A DNA stretch of 64,000 nt, taken from the NCBI GenBank assembly GCA_905182135.1, contig CAJJAG010000006.1, positions 310,001-374,000 of the forward strand, written 5' to 3'. The notes beneath the pieces are model-generated. The model did not search any database, had not been told where the DNA came from, and saw nothing but the letters and a program-made list of their open reading frames with translations. Below, one piece after another: positions 39,598 through 48,333 of this stretch. Position 1 is the first letter of the stretch, and each line of letters begins with the position of its first letter. Source of the stretch: an uncultured Acidimicrobiaceae bacterium (GTDB taxonomy: Bacteria; Actinomycetota; Acidimicrobiia; Acidimicrobiales; UBA10347). A program made the translations under genes and the position numbers.

Positions 39598-40806
39598 CTA
39601 GCTAACGGGGCGGTCCAACTCGAACACTGCGTGCAACACGTTGACGGCATCTTCGGTCCGGGTTGCGTCGATAATTGCGCTGATTCGGATGCCCGACGTT
39701 GAGAGCATCTGAATATTGATGCCGTTCTCGGCCAGCGTCTCAAACATTTGGGCCGCAACACCAGGGTTCGACTTCATACCAGCGCCGATCAGGCTGATCT
39801 TGCCAATGCCGTCATCGCTACTGACCTGGCCAATACCAAGCCCATTTGCGGCCGCAACAGCTCCATCGAGTTGAGACACGGGCACGGTGAACGAAATATC
39901 AGTGACACCCTCGCTGCTCACGTTCTGCACGATCATGTCGACGTTCACCTCTTCGTCAGCAAGCGTGCGGAACAAACGAGCCGCTATGCCAGGCTCGTCG
40001 GGCACATGTGAGATCGTGACCTTTGCCTCGCTCATGTCGTGAACTACCGCAGTAACAATTGCCCGTTCCATCGAGCCCTCCTCGTTAACCCACGTGCCCT
40101 GTTCCCAGGTGAATGCTGATCGGATGTGCAGCGCAACACCATGGCGGTGTGCGTATTCGACCGAACGCATAGCTGGTTTCGGGCAGCCGCATGCAGTCAT
40201 TTCTAAGAGTTCATCGAAACTGAGCTTTGTCATCTTGCGTGCGTTGGTGACCAACCGCGGGTCGGTCGTGAACACGCCTGGCACATCGGTGTAGAGCTCG
40301 CACGCATCGGCTTCGAGACGATGCGCAAGCGCCACTGCTGTTGTGTCGCTGCCGCCGCGGCCCAGGAAGGTGACTTCTTTGTCCGTCGACATTCCTTGCG
40401 AACCAGCAACCACCGGCACCGAACCTGCGGCCAACGACTCTTTGATTCGGTCAGCCATAACCTCTTCGATGCGAGCGTTTTCATGGGTGGTATCGGTAAT
40501 GATGCCAGCCTGGCTGCCCGTAAATGAGTCAGCGGGAATGCCTGCTCCATGCAACGCCATGGCGACTAGTGCCACTGCCTTGCGTTCACCCGCTGTGATG
40601 AGCATGTCCATTTCTCGGCCGGGGCGAACATCGGAAACCTCGTTCGCTAGTCGAAGTAGCTCATCGGTTTCCTTACCCATAGCGCTGACGACCATGACCA
40701 CTTGGTCGCCTCGGGCGACGGTGCGTCGAACATGGTCAACAACTTCGCTGATTCGTTCTGGGTCAGCTACCGAAGTGCCGCCAAACTTCTGTACATACAG
40801 AGCCAC
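39598..40806 (-). CDS. lysC: Aspartate kinase
   Basis: Enzyme of 402 residues from a GTG at 40806 (VALYVQKFGGTSV). It phosphorylates aspartate, the first step of the aspartate family. The ATP motif KFGGTSVAD, FLGRGGSDTTAVALA and the aspartate-binding ELYTDVPGVFTTDPR are present, and two C-terminal ACT domains (about 265-400; VNVDMIVQNVS and GINIQMLSTSG) provide feedback control. With asd downstream it forms the common pathway module. The Shine-Dalgarno before the GTG is weak. An internal in-frame start that would give a separate beta subunit is possible, as in Corynebacterium, but I see no strong signal. Confidence 0.95.
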   Translation of the reverse strand: MALYVQKFGGTSVADPERISEVVDHVRRTVARGDQVVMVVSAMGKETDELLRLANEVSDVRPGREMDMLITAGERKAVALVAMALHGAGIPADSFTGSQAGIITDTTHENARIEEVMADRIKESLAAGSVPVVAGSQGMSTDKEVTFLGRGGSDTTAVALAHRLEADACELYTDVPGVFTTDPRLVTNARKMTKLSFDELLEMTACGCPKPAMRSVEYAHRHGVALHIRSAFTWEQGTWVNEEGSMERAIVTAVVHDMSEAKVTISHVPDEPGIAARLFRTLADEEVNVDMIVQNVSSEGVTDISFTVPVSQLDGAVAAANGLGIGQVSSDDGIGKISLIGAGMKSNPGVAAQMFETLAENGINIQMLSTSGIRISAIIDATRTEDAVNVLHAVFELDRPVS

Positions 40807-40922
40807 GGCCCGCAGGATATATCGACCTTTTCCCGAACTCCTGCGTGTTTCGCATATCATCTTTCCTGTATCTCGGTGTTGCGGCGAACGCCGCCGAGGT
40901 CAAGCCGGTAGATTTCCTGGAT

Positions 40923-41750
40923 ATGGGAACCGATAAACGCGCTCGCCAAAAGACAAATCGGCAAACTCGCCTTGCAGAAGTCGAAGCAGAAGAAGTCAAG
41001 GAAACGCGCGAGGCGTCTACCAAAAAATTCGGCAGGATCGCAGCAGTTGTCGGCGCTCTTATCGCCATTATCGTGTTGTTCAGCGTGATCGGTGGCGGCA
41101 GCGACGAAAGCTCCACCGCGACGTTCCGGCCCACCCCTGCGCCCGAAAACGAACCAACACCGACGCCCGAGACCGTGTTGTCGCCGTTGGTTCCCAACGA
41201 CTTTAAACCATTCGCTGGCAGTGGAGCCTTGGCCCTTGTCGAGCCCGAAGCACGCAACGGCGCGTATACCCAAGCACCGCGCATGACCATCGACCCAACC
41301 AAGAGCTACGCCGCTGTCCTCGACACTTCGGTCGGGCCTATCCGGCTCAGCCTCTTTGCCGACGAAGCCCCTCTGGCAGTCAACAACTTCATTGCATTAG
41401 CTCGTGATGGGTTCTACGACAACGTGACTTTTCATCGCGTGATGGCCGATTTCATGGCCCAAGGTGGTGACCCCACCGGGACCGGAACAGGCGGTCCGGG
41501 TTATTCGTTCGCCGATGAGTTCGAATCTGGCCGCATCTTCGACGCCCGCGGCCAGCTCGCCATGGCCAACAGCGGCCCGAATACCAACGGCAGCCAATTC
41601 TTCATTACGACCGTGCCAACCGACTGGTTGAATGGTCTTCACACGATCTTCGGCGAGATCGCCGATGATGCACCGGCACTCGATGAGATCCCTATCACCG
41701 GCACAGGAAACACCGTCGTTATCAAGTCCGTTCGGATCATCGAGAGCTAG
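40923..41750 (+). CDS. Membrane-anchored cyclophilin peptidyl-prolyl isomerase
   Basis: Protein of 275 residues from the ATG at 40923 (MGTDKRARQKTNRQ). A charged N-terminus is followed by a membrane anchor (IAAVVGALIAIIVLFSVIGG), a Pro/Thr-rich linker and a cyclophilin domain (about 115-275). Active-site residues are seen in FHRVMADFMAQGGDP (Arg, Phe, Gln) and GSQFFITT. The enzyme would act on the outer face of the membrane, helping secreted proteins fold. It is divergent from lysC with 116 bp between starts. Confidence 0.9.
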   Translation: MGTDKRARQKTNRQTRLAEVEAEEVKETREASTKKFGRIAAVVGALIAIIVLFSVIGGGSDESSTATFRPTPAPENEPTPTPETVLSPLVPNDFKPFAGSGALALVEPEARNGAYTQAPRMTIDPTKSYAAVLDTSVGPIRLSLFADEAPLAVNNFIALARDGFYDNVTFHRVMADFMAQGGDPTGTGTGGPGYSFADEFESGRIFDARGQLAMANSGPNTNGSQFFITTVPTDWLNGLHTIFGEIADDAPALDEIPITGTGNTVVIKSVRIIES

Positions 41751-42202
41751 CAGTCCTCGAGCACCACTTCCACGGCTGGCAGGCGGCACACGTTTCCGAT
41801 GACGAACTCAACCAGCAGATCGCCGGTCGGGACAAGAATGCGGTCAATCGCCAGCGGCGACCACCCGGCATGCCACAGATCAAGCGTTGTGTCGTCGTAC
41901 CATGTGCCTGAGCGCTGCCAAGACCGACTGCGCTGCGAGACCGGCATGACGAAGCCAAAATTTTCATCTGTGGTCAAGCCATGCTTCAGCACAACTGCAG
42001 GCGTGCCTATGACCACATCGACGGCGAACGAGCCCTCGACCTCACCAAGGTTGCACTGGTCTGCGATGTGCAGCCATTGCCCCGCCGCAATTACCCGAAC
42101 CGCCCCCAGCCTCTCGGCCATCCGTGTGACTGCCCCCCGCAACTCATCGCTAATCACTAGTGGCGACGTGTCCTTCACAACAATGACCCTACGCTCTAGC
42201 AA
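41747..42202 (-). CDS. Hypothetical protein beside aat
   Basis: Protein of about 151 residues, probably from a TTG at 42202 or a GTG at 42178; the frame continues to 42478 but that part is antisense to aat. It reads like a real soluble protein with alternating strands (VRVIAAGQWLHIADQC, FAVDVVIGTPAVVLKHG, DRILVPTGDLLVEFVIGN), while the opposite strand is Ser/Arg-rich and shadow-like. I do not recognise the family. Its stop overlaps the cyclophilin stop, and its start is about 25 bp from the divergent aat start. Confidence 0.5.
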   Translation of the reverse strand: MLERRVIVVKDTSPLVISDELRGAVTRMAERLGAVRVIAAGQWLHIADQCNLGEVEGSFAVDVVIGTPAVVLKHGLTTDENFGFVMPVSQRSRSWQRSGTWYDDTTLDLWHAGWSPLAIDRILVPTGDLLVEFVIGNVCRLPAVEVVLEDC

Positions 42203-42226
42203 TACCGGCGTCAGGTCAGCAACACC

Positions 42227-43006
42227 GTGACAGGACCGAGCCCGCTGCCACCGACGCCGTGGCACTTCCCCCATCCAGACACAGCGAACCCCGACGGCGT
42301 TGTGGGCATCGGGGCTGACCTCGAACCCGCCACGTTGGTCCGTGCGTATCAGAGCGGCGTGTTCCCCATGCCCGCTGGTGACCATGACGATGACGATGAC
42401 GCGATTGCGTGGTGGTCCCCGCCCGACCGGGGCATACTCGATTTCGGTGACCTGCGTATGACCCGCAGCCTGCGCCAATCATGCCGGCGCTACCACGTCA
42501 CAGCGAATCAGGCGTTCGGTCGTGTTATCCGAGCCTGTGCCGAACTTCCGCGAGATGGCGGATGGATCTCACCAGCCATGATCAATGCATACGAACGGCT
42601 TCACCGACTTGGTTGGGCGCACAGCATTGAGACCTGGCATGACGGTGAACTCGTCGGCGGGCTCTACGGCGTTCAGATCAGTGGCCTATTTGCAGGCGAG
42701 TCCATGTTCCAAGTTGAGAGCGACGCATCGAAGGTCGCTCTTGTGGCTTTGGTCAGCGGTCTAGAGCACTGTGGCGCTGTTCTTCTTGACGTGCAGTGGG
42801 CCACCGCCCACCTCGCCTCCTTAGGCGTATCCGAGATCACGCGAAGCGAGTATCTGGAGCGGCTAGATAATGCGGTATCATCGCAGGCCTTATCGCTCGC
42901 AGTATTGTCCGGGCAGGATTCGCTTGCGAAAACCCTGCAATTTCTTGATCGAACGCTGCAAAAGCCGACAGGAAGAACCCGTCTGCCTCATCGGAGCACC
43001 TCATGA
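42227..43006 (+). CDS. aat: Leucyl/phenylalanyl-tRNA-protein transferase
   Basis: Enzyme of 259 residues from a GTG. It adds Leu or Phe from aminoacyl-tRNA to proteins with N-terminal Arg or Lys, marking them for ClpS/ClpAP degradation (N-end rule). Conserved blocks: GVVGIGADLEPATLVRAYQSG, VFPMP, WWSPPDRG, GGLYGVQISGLFAGESMF and VALVALVSGLE. A short Asp run (HDDDDDA) interrupts the first block. The stop overlaps the ATG of the following gene (ATGA), so both are co-translated. Confidence 0.95.
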   Translation: MTGPSPLPPTPWHFPHPDTANPDGVVGIGADLEPATLVRAYQSGVFPMPAGDHDDDDDAIAWWSPPDRGILDFGDLRMTRSLRQSCRRYHVTANQAFGRVIRACAELPRDGGWISPAMINAYERLHRLGWAHSIETWHDGELVGGLYGVQISGLFAGESMFQVESDASKVALVALVSGLEHCGAVLLDVQWATAHLASLGVSEITRSEYLERLDNAVSSQALSLAVLSGQDSLAKTLQFLDRTLQKPTGRTRLPHRSTS

Positions 43007-43818
43007 CCGAAAAACGGCCATCACAGGACCGATCTCAGGCCCTTCCCGCTCTGCTAGCGGCCGCGCTTGCTGCGGTCGCGATCGTCGTCGCTGTTATTAG
43101 TTTGGTCAGCGAGACCCCGTCGCTTTCTCTAATTGCCGCAGCAATCGCAACGCTGCTGGCCATGGTTGTTGTGTGGTTGAACGGCAACTACGTCGCACAG
43201 GGCCAACGCCTGATATCAGCCGAAAGCGAGCTCACACGTCTGCAATCCACCACAATCGCTGATTCAGTCGCCATGCGCATCACGGGCGAAAGACCAGCTG
43301 GTCTCGACACCATCCGCACGCCAGGTGGCGATCTAACAGGCTTAAATCTCAGTGACATGTCTGATCTCGCAGATCCCACCACGGGCCTGTTGGGCGAGCG
43401 GTACTTCGTGATCACGCTCGAAGCTCGCGTCGCAGCGGCCCGCCGCCATCTTCGCCCGTTGGCGCTCATCCTGCTCGAAGCCGTGCACGATCCAACCGGA
43501 TCCGCACCATCCATCGACGCGGTCATTGCTGCCGATGTGATCCGCGAGACCTTGCGCGACGCAGACACTCTCTGCCGCCTGCATAACGGTCGCTACGCCA
43601 TCCTGCTCGAGGACACCCCCGAGAACGGTGCAATCTGGACCGTCGAACGCATCCGGCGTCGTTTAGGCGAACAGCTCGATGATGTCGCTGTCTGGGCCGG
43701 TATTGCTTGCTACCCAGCGAACGGTTTCGATGGACCCGAGGTCCTGGACCGTGCCCGTACCGCACTCGACCAGGCTCGTGAATGGCGCCAAGACCGAACC
43801 GAAGTCGCTGATACCTAA
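43003..43818 (+). CDS. Membrane protein with degenerate GGDEF domain
   Basis: Protein of 271 residues: two membrane helices (about 14-35 and 41-60), a short coiled linker, and a domain (about 120-265) with the overall pattern of diguanylate cyclases: DPTTGLLGERYFVITLE, RPLALILLEAV, LRDADTLCRLHNGRYAILLEDT. The signature GGDEF is replaced by HNGRY, so neither GTP chemistry nor a normal active site is expected; a binding or scaffolding role is more likely. The coupling to aat by a 4-base overlap is unusual. Confidence 0.75.
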   Translation: MTEKRPSQDRSQALPALLAAALAAVAIVVAVISLVSETPSLSLIAAAIATLLAMVVVWLNGNYVAQGQRLISAESELTRLQSTTIADSVAMRITGERPAGLDTIRTPGGDLTGLNLSDMSDLADPTTGLLGERYFVITLEARVAAARRHLRPLALILLEAVHDPTGSAPSIDAVIAADVIRETLRDADTLCRLHNGRYAILLEDTPENGAIWTVERIRRRLGEQLDDVAVWAGIACYPANGFDGPEVLDRARTALDQAREWRQDRTEVADT

Positions 43819-44253
43819 GCTCTCGATCACGCATCGTAGAACGAACCAGCACGGGGGTTCCGCTGGCTAACCACGTTGGCGATCAACGCCCTTGCTTGAC
43901 CCGGCCAGCTGATATCGACCGGCCTGGAATTTGGTGTTTCATTGCTTCAAGCTGCTTGCCGACAGTATCTGAGCCTGCACTGACGACGCCCGACACTTTT
44001 CAGAGCTCTTCAGGAGCGGCCTCGATGTCAGCCATTGCCATTCCGTTTTAAACATCTTGGTGAGCGGAGGTCGCAATTGTCGACGAACCCCCATCCAATG
44101 ACAAGAAAGTATGAGCGCAAAGGCGTTGCGTCAGCGGTACAGGCACCATTGTCGACACAAACCTCCACCAAAGCTGGGCCCTGGCAATCGTTGTCCCCGT
44201 CACACCGCCTCGGTGCGAGCTACCTCACCGGCTGCGCTTCGGTCAAAACTCAT
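43819..44253. other. Intergenic region of 435 bp
   Basis: No supported gene. On the minus strand from about 44035 a stretch reads MADIEAAPEEL, stop (TGA), then KVSGVVSAGSDTVGKQLEAM, which looks faintly protein-like, but I find no redox motif that would justify calling the TGA selenocysteine. Confidence 0.4.
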
Positions 44254-44430
44254 CTACCAGCGTGGAGGAAGACGACCCTCTTGCCACCAGCGGCCGGCAT
44301 AGCGCCAGGCAGAAGACTGCGGCGCGCGCGCTGCGATACCGGTTGGCGGCTTCGGCCACGACATCTCAATGGCAGCGATAATAGCGGCCACCTCTTCGTC
44401 ACTTGGATCGCCCTGAACCTCAATCTTCAT
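44254..44430 (-). CDS. Acyl-CoA carboxylase epsilon subunit (58 residues)
   Basis: Very small gene below the size most callers accept. From the ATG at 44430 it reads MKIEVQGDPSDEEVAAIIAA, matching the start of actinobacterial AccE/PccE subunits (the GxPxxEExAA block), continues through a Pro-rich part (SWPKPPTG) and ends SSAWRYAGRWWQEGRLPPRW, the typical SAW-(x)n-RWW tail. Epsilon subunits hold the alpha and beta subunits of propionyl/acetyl-CoA carboxylase together. The carboxylase beta gene lies 222 bp upstream on the same strand, and AAGG precedes the start. Confidence 0.85.
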   Translation of the reverse strand: MKIEVQGDPSDEEVAAIIAAIEMSWPKPPTGIAARAPQSSAWRYAGRWWQEGRLPPRW

Positions 44431-44652
44431 GATCGGACCTTATTCCGGGATCTGCAAGCTCTGCCTTTCGGTATTGGCCGACAACATGTTTCAGGCAGAT
44501 CACAGCGGCTCGCCCCTCGCTCGCGTCGGACTGCTTGTTAGCGACAGGCATACCCAACTGTGATGATTCGATCTTGAACAGGCAGACCGAGCCAGCAGAG
44601 CCATCGCCAGACTGCGTACTTGGTCCCATCCCGAGATAGGAATGACAAAGGA

Positions 44653-46221
44653 TCACAGCGGCACGATGCCGTGTTTGCGTCGGGGCTGTTCTTCACGTTT
44701 GGTGACGAGCATGTCGAGACCGGCGATGATCTTGCGGCGGGTGTCGGCCGGGTCTATTACCTCGTCCACGTACCCGCGTTCGGCGGCGATATATGGGTTG
44801 GCGTATTGCTCGATGTATTCGTCGACGAGCTGGTTTTTGCGTTCGGCGCGATCGGCCTCGGAGTCGAGCTCACTGAGCTCTCGGCGGTTCACGATCTCGA
44901 CCGCTCCTTGTGGGCCCATAACTGCCAGTTCAGCAGTGGGCCAAGCGAACGTCAGGTCTGAGCCAACTGACTTCGAGTCCATCACGACATAAGCGCCGCC
45001 GTAGGCCTTGCGGGTGACTACTGAAATTCGTGGCACCGTTGCTTCGCAATAGGCGTAGAGCAACTTGGCGCCGTGGCGAATGATACCGCCATATTCCTGG
45101 TCGACGCCGGGAAGGAAGCCAGGCACGTCGATCAGCGTTACGAGCGGGATGTTGAAGGCATCACAGGTACGCACAAACCGAGCGGCCTTCGACGACGATT
45201 CGATATCGAGCACACCAGCCAGAATCATCGGTTGGTTCGCCACGATGCCGACGGTGCGGCCGCCCATGCGAGCATGGCCACACACAATGGACTTGGCCCA
45301 ATGGGGGAAATACTCCATGAAGTCGCCGTCGTCAACGACCGACTCGATGACCTTGATCATGTCGTAGGGCAGGCTGGAAGACTCGGGCATGATCGTGCGC
45401 AGCTCGTCGCACGAACGATTGGGGTCATCTTGTGGCTCAAAGAACGGCGCGCTTTCAAGGTTATTCGCCGGCAAGAAACCAAGCAGCACCTTGACCGAAT
45501 CGAGCACCTCTTCTTCGGAGTCGCCAACATAGGTCGCAACCCCAGACTTTGATGAATGGCTGCCAGCGCCGCCGAGTTCTTCGAGCGTGACTTCTTCGCC
45601 GGTCACGGTTTTGACGACATCGGGGCCGGTGATGAACATGTGCGACTTCTCGCGCACCATAAAGATGAAGTCGGTCATTGCCGGGCTGTACACCGCACCG
45701 CCAGCGCACGGACCAAGAATCACGCTGATCTGGGGGATCACGCCCGAGGCAGCCACGTTGCGCCGGAAGATACCGCCGTAACCGTCGAGAGCCACGACGC
45801 CTTCTTGGATACGAGCACCAGCACCATCGTTCAGGCCAACAATCGGTGCGCCAACCGACATGGCAAGGTCCATGATCTTCTGCGTCTTCTCGGCGAAGAC
45901 CTCCCCGAGTGCGCCACCCATCACGGTGAAGTCCTGCGAATACACGAAGATTTTGCGTCCGTCGACGGTTCCCCAGCCGGTGACAACACCATCGGTGTAG
46001 GGACGATCGGGAAGCCCTGCCTCAGCGGGTGCCCGGTGACGGGCCAGCATGTCGACTTCGTGAAATGAGCCAGCGTCGAGCAAGTAGTCGATGCGCTCGC
46101 GAGCCAGCAGCTTGCCCTTGTCCTGCTGGCGTGCCACTGACCGCTCTGACCCCGCGTGGATCGCTTCATCACGCCGCGACTCAAGCTCGTCAATTCGGTC
46201 CTGCATGGTGCGTTCTGCCAT
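44653..46221 (-). CDS. Acyl-CoA (propionyl-CoA) carboxylase beta subunit
   Basis: Carboxyltransferase of 522 residues from the ATG at 46221 (MAERTMQDRIDELESRR). It transfers CO2 from biotin to propionyl- or acetyl-CoA. The two crotonase-like halves are recognisable: N-terminal GKLLARERIDYLLDAGSF, GAPIVGLNDGAGARIQEG, ILGPCAGGAVYSPAMTDF; C-terminal VTLIDVPGFLPGVDQEYGG and YGGAYVVMDSK. The residue that sets acyl-chain specificity cannot be placed with certainty without alignment. The alpha (biotin carboxylase) gene is not in the window. The small epsilon gene downstream is its partner. Confidence 0.95.
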   Translation of the reverse strand: MAERTMQDRIDELESRRDEAIHAGSERSVARQQDKGKLLARERIDYLLDAGSFHEVDMLARHRAPAEAGLPDRPYTDGVVTGWGTVDGRKIFVYSQDFTVMGGALGEVFAEKTQKIMDLAMSVGAPIVGLNDGAGARIQEGVVALDGYGGIFRRNVAASGVIPQISVILGPCAGGAVYSPAMTDFIFMVREKSHMFITGPDVVKTVTGEEVTLEELGGAGSHSSKSGVATYVGDSEEEVLDSVKVLLGFLPANNLESAPFFEPQDDPNRSCDELRTIMPESSSLPYDMIKVIESVVDDGDFMEYFPHWAKSIVCGHARMGGRTVGIVANQPMILAGVLDIESSSKAARFVRTCDAFNIPLVTLIDVPGFLPGVDQEYGGIIRHGAKLLYAYCEATVPRISVVTRKAYGGAYVVMDSKSVGSDLTFAWPTAELAVMGPQGAVEIVNRRELSELDSEADRAERKNQLVDEYIEQYANPYIAAERGYVDEVIDPADTRRKIIAGLDMLVTKREEQPRRKHGIVPL

Positions 46222-46438
46222 AACGAAAGGATAGGCCAGCGACCGACCAGCGACGTAGTGCCTGCAGGTGATCTGCCAGACCAGCAAGCTCAGGACTCTT
46301 CCGACACCAACGCCGCAGCGATTGCACCTAGCGAACAGCGCTTCAGTGGGGTAAACAGAATGCCATCGGGTTCGGGGTCGCCTTGTCGATAGTTGTTCCG
46401 TCCCCGACCGGACCTCAAAGGGGTTATCGTCAGAAGCG

Positions 46439-47050
46439 GTGATCGAACTCAAAAGTGTTGCGGTGTTCTGTGCATCGAGCAACGACGCAAACCCCAGCTA
46501 TATCGACCTCGCACAGCGTGTTGGGCAGCGACTAGCACACGAGCAAATTGGCCTGGTCTACGGCGGTGGCCATAGTGGACTTATGGGCGCTGTCGCCCAA
46601 GCCACGATGGAAGCTGGCGGCGAGGTTACAGGCGTGATCCCTGGTGGCTTGTTCAGCAATGGCATCCCCGAAGACGAGGTCACCACACTCGAGGTCGTCG
46701 CCGACATGCATCAACGCAAGGCGCGTATGTACGAACTCAGCGACGGCTTCGTTGGGCTGCCCGGTGGCCTCGGCACGTTCGAAGAGGTCTTCGAAGCGGC
46801 CACATGGACCCAACTCGGTCTCCATGCTGGCGGACGATCAAAAACCATTGTGCTGCTCGATGAAGATGGGTTCTGGGACGGCGCTCACGCGCTGCTCGAC
46901 AAGGCCACCGCTAGCGGTGTCCTTACTAAAACGAACCGGCCCATCATCCAAGGTGCATCCACCATTGACGAAGCGCTCCAAATCCTGCGCGCCGACCGCG
47001 CCAACGACCTACCGCAATTCGTTACCGACAAGCACAACAACGGCGCCTAG
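46439..47050 (+). CDS. LOG-family phosphoribohydrolase
   Basis: Protein of 203 residues from a GTG. It carries the LOG motifs GGGHSGLMGAVA and PGGLGTFEEVFEAATW, with the catalytic Arg in MHQRKARM. Family enzymes release free base from nucleoside 5'-monophosphates: in plants and some actinobacteria they make active cytokinins, and in other bacteria they act on AMP or purine nucleotides. Divergent from the carboxylase gene. Confidence 0.92.
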   Translation: MIELKSVAVFCASSNDANPSYIDLAQRVGQRLAHEQIGLVYGGGHSGLMGAVAQATMEAGGEVTGVIPGGLFSNGIPEDEVTTLEVVADMHQRKARMYELSDGFVGLPGGLGTFEEVFEAATWTQLGLHAGGRSKTIVLLDEDGFWDGAHALLDKATASGVLTKTNRPIIQGASTIDEALQILRADRANDLPQFVTDKHNNGA

Positions 47051-47125
47051 GGGCCGACAGGATCCGCTGCGCACATCCTGGCCGGGCTTCCTATGCCTAC
47101 CGTCCTGGACCGCTTCGCTGAACAG

Positions 47126-48268
47126 CTAGGGGCGCGGCACCTGGCGAGCCCAGGTGCGGATCTCGTTCAGGTAGAGGTCGGGCTGTTCGAATGCAGCGAA
47201 GTGCCCACCCTTGTCAAGCCGGTTCCAATGAACGATGTTCTTGAACCGTTTTTCGGCCCATCTTTGCGATGGGCGCATGATCTCTTTCGGAAAGATCGAA
47301 CCACCCATGGGGATGTGAACATCTCCAGGGCGCGTCTTGCCAAAGCTCTCCCAATAGATCCGAGCCGAGGAAGCCGCTGTTTCGGTAAGCCAGTAAACCA
47401 TCACGTTATCCAGCAGTTCGTCGCGACTCAGGATGTCTTCAGGGCTGCCGTTGTTGTCGGTCCATGCATAGAACTTCTCTAAGATCCAAGCGGCCTGCCC
47501 GCTCGGCGAATCAGCTAAGCCGTAGGCGACGGTCTGGGGGCGAGTCGCCTGCTGCTTCGAGTAGCCACTGTCCCAATCGTTGTAGAACTGCAGCGCCTTC
47601 AGGCCATCCTTTTCTTCGTCGGTCCAGTTGTCCTTGTTCGCCATGTCAGGCCCGACCCACGGCATGTTCAGATGAATACCGATGCAATGGTCTGGGTCAA
47701 GCGAGCCGATAGCCCCGGTAACTGCAGATCCCCAGTCGCCGCCTTGGGCCAAGTAGGTGTCGTAGCCGAGCTTGGCCATGAGGTGGCCCCAGGTAACTGC
47801 AATCTTCTCGACGCCCCAGCCCGTCTCAGCCGGCTTGTCACTAAACCCAAAACCTGGCAAGGAGGGTGCCACGACATGAAACGCATCTGCTGCATCGCCA
47901 CCATGGGCAACGGGATCGACGAGAGGCTCGATGACCTTGTGGAATTCGACGATCGACCCTGGCCAGCCGTGGGTGATCAACAGCGGGCGGGCTTCTGGGT
48001 GCGGGCTACGTTGATGGATGAAGTGAATACCCAGGCCATCGACCTCTGCGCGGAAATGGTCGAACCGGTTCAGCAACGCCTCCCGGGCACGCCAGTCGTA
48101 GTCGTTCGCCCAGTACTCGCAGACTTCCTGCACATAGGACAGCGGAATGCCCTGCGTCCAGTCATCGACCAACTCAGCCTCAGGCCAGCGGGTGTTGTTC
48201 AGCCTCTGCTTCAGATCAGACAACTGCTCGTCGGTAGCCTCAATCGTGAACGCTTCAATCTCACTCAT
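47126..48268 (-). CDS. Epoxide hydrolase (EHN type)
   Basis: Alpha/beta hydrolase of 380 residues. It has the N-terminal EHN region of microsomal-type epoxide hydrolases (EQLSDLKQRLNNTRWPE, DYDWRARE), the oxyanion motif HGWPGS, the nucleophilic aspartate in QGGDWGS, and the charge-relay histidine in KGGHFAAFE. It opens epoxides to diols, giving a route for terpene, fatty-acid or xenobiotic epoxides. Single gene; convergent with LOG. Confidence 0.94.
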   Translation of the reverse strand: MSEIEAFTIEATDEQLSDLKQRLNNTRWPEAELVDDWTQGIPLSYVQEVCEYWANDYDWRAREALLNRFDHFRAEVDGLGIHFIHQRSPHPEARPLLITHGWPGSIVEFHKVIEPLVDPVAHGGDAADAFHVVAPSLPGFGFSDKPAETGWGVEKIAVTWGHLMAKLGYDTYLAQGGDWGSAVTGAIGSLDPDHCIGIHLNMPWVGPDMANKDNWTDEEKDGLKALQFYNDWDSGYSKQQATRPQTVAYGLADSPSGQAAWILEKFYAWTDNNGSPEDILSRDELLDNVMVYWLTETAASSARIYWESFGKTRPGDVHIPMGGSIFPKEIMRPSQRWAEKRFKNIVHWNRLDKGGHFAAFEQPDLYLNEIRTWARQVPRP

Positions 48269-48333
48269 CTTCGCAACCTACTTATCTTGGCTACCTGCAA
48301 ACGAATTGTTACTTCCTCTCGGGAAGTAACAAT

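Noticed and set aside
43900-44045. Second selenoprotein with an early TGA (MADIEAAPEEL-TGA-KVSG)
   Set aside because: No redox motif around the TGA, a stop follows within about 40 codons, and no clear hairpin.
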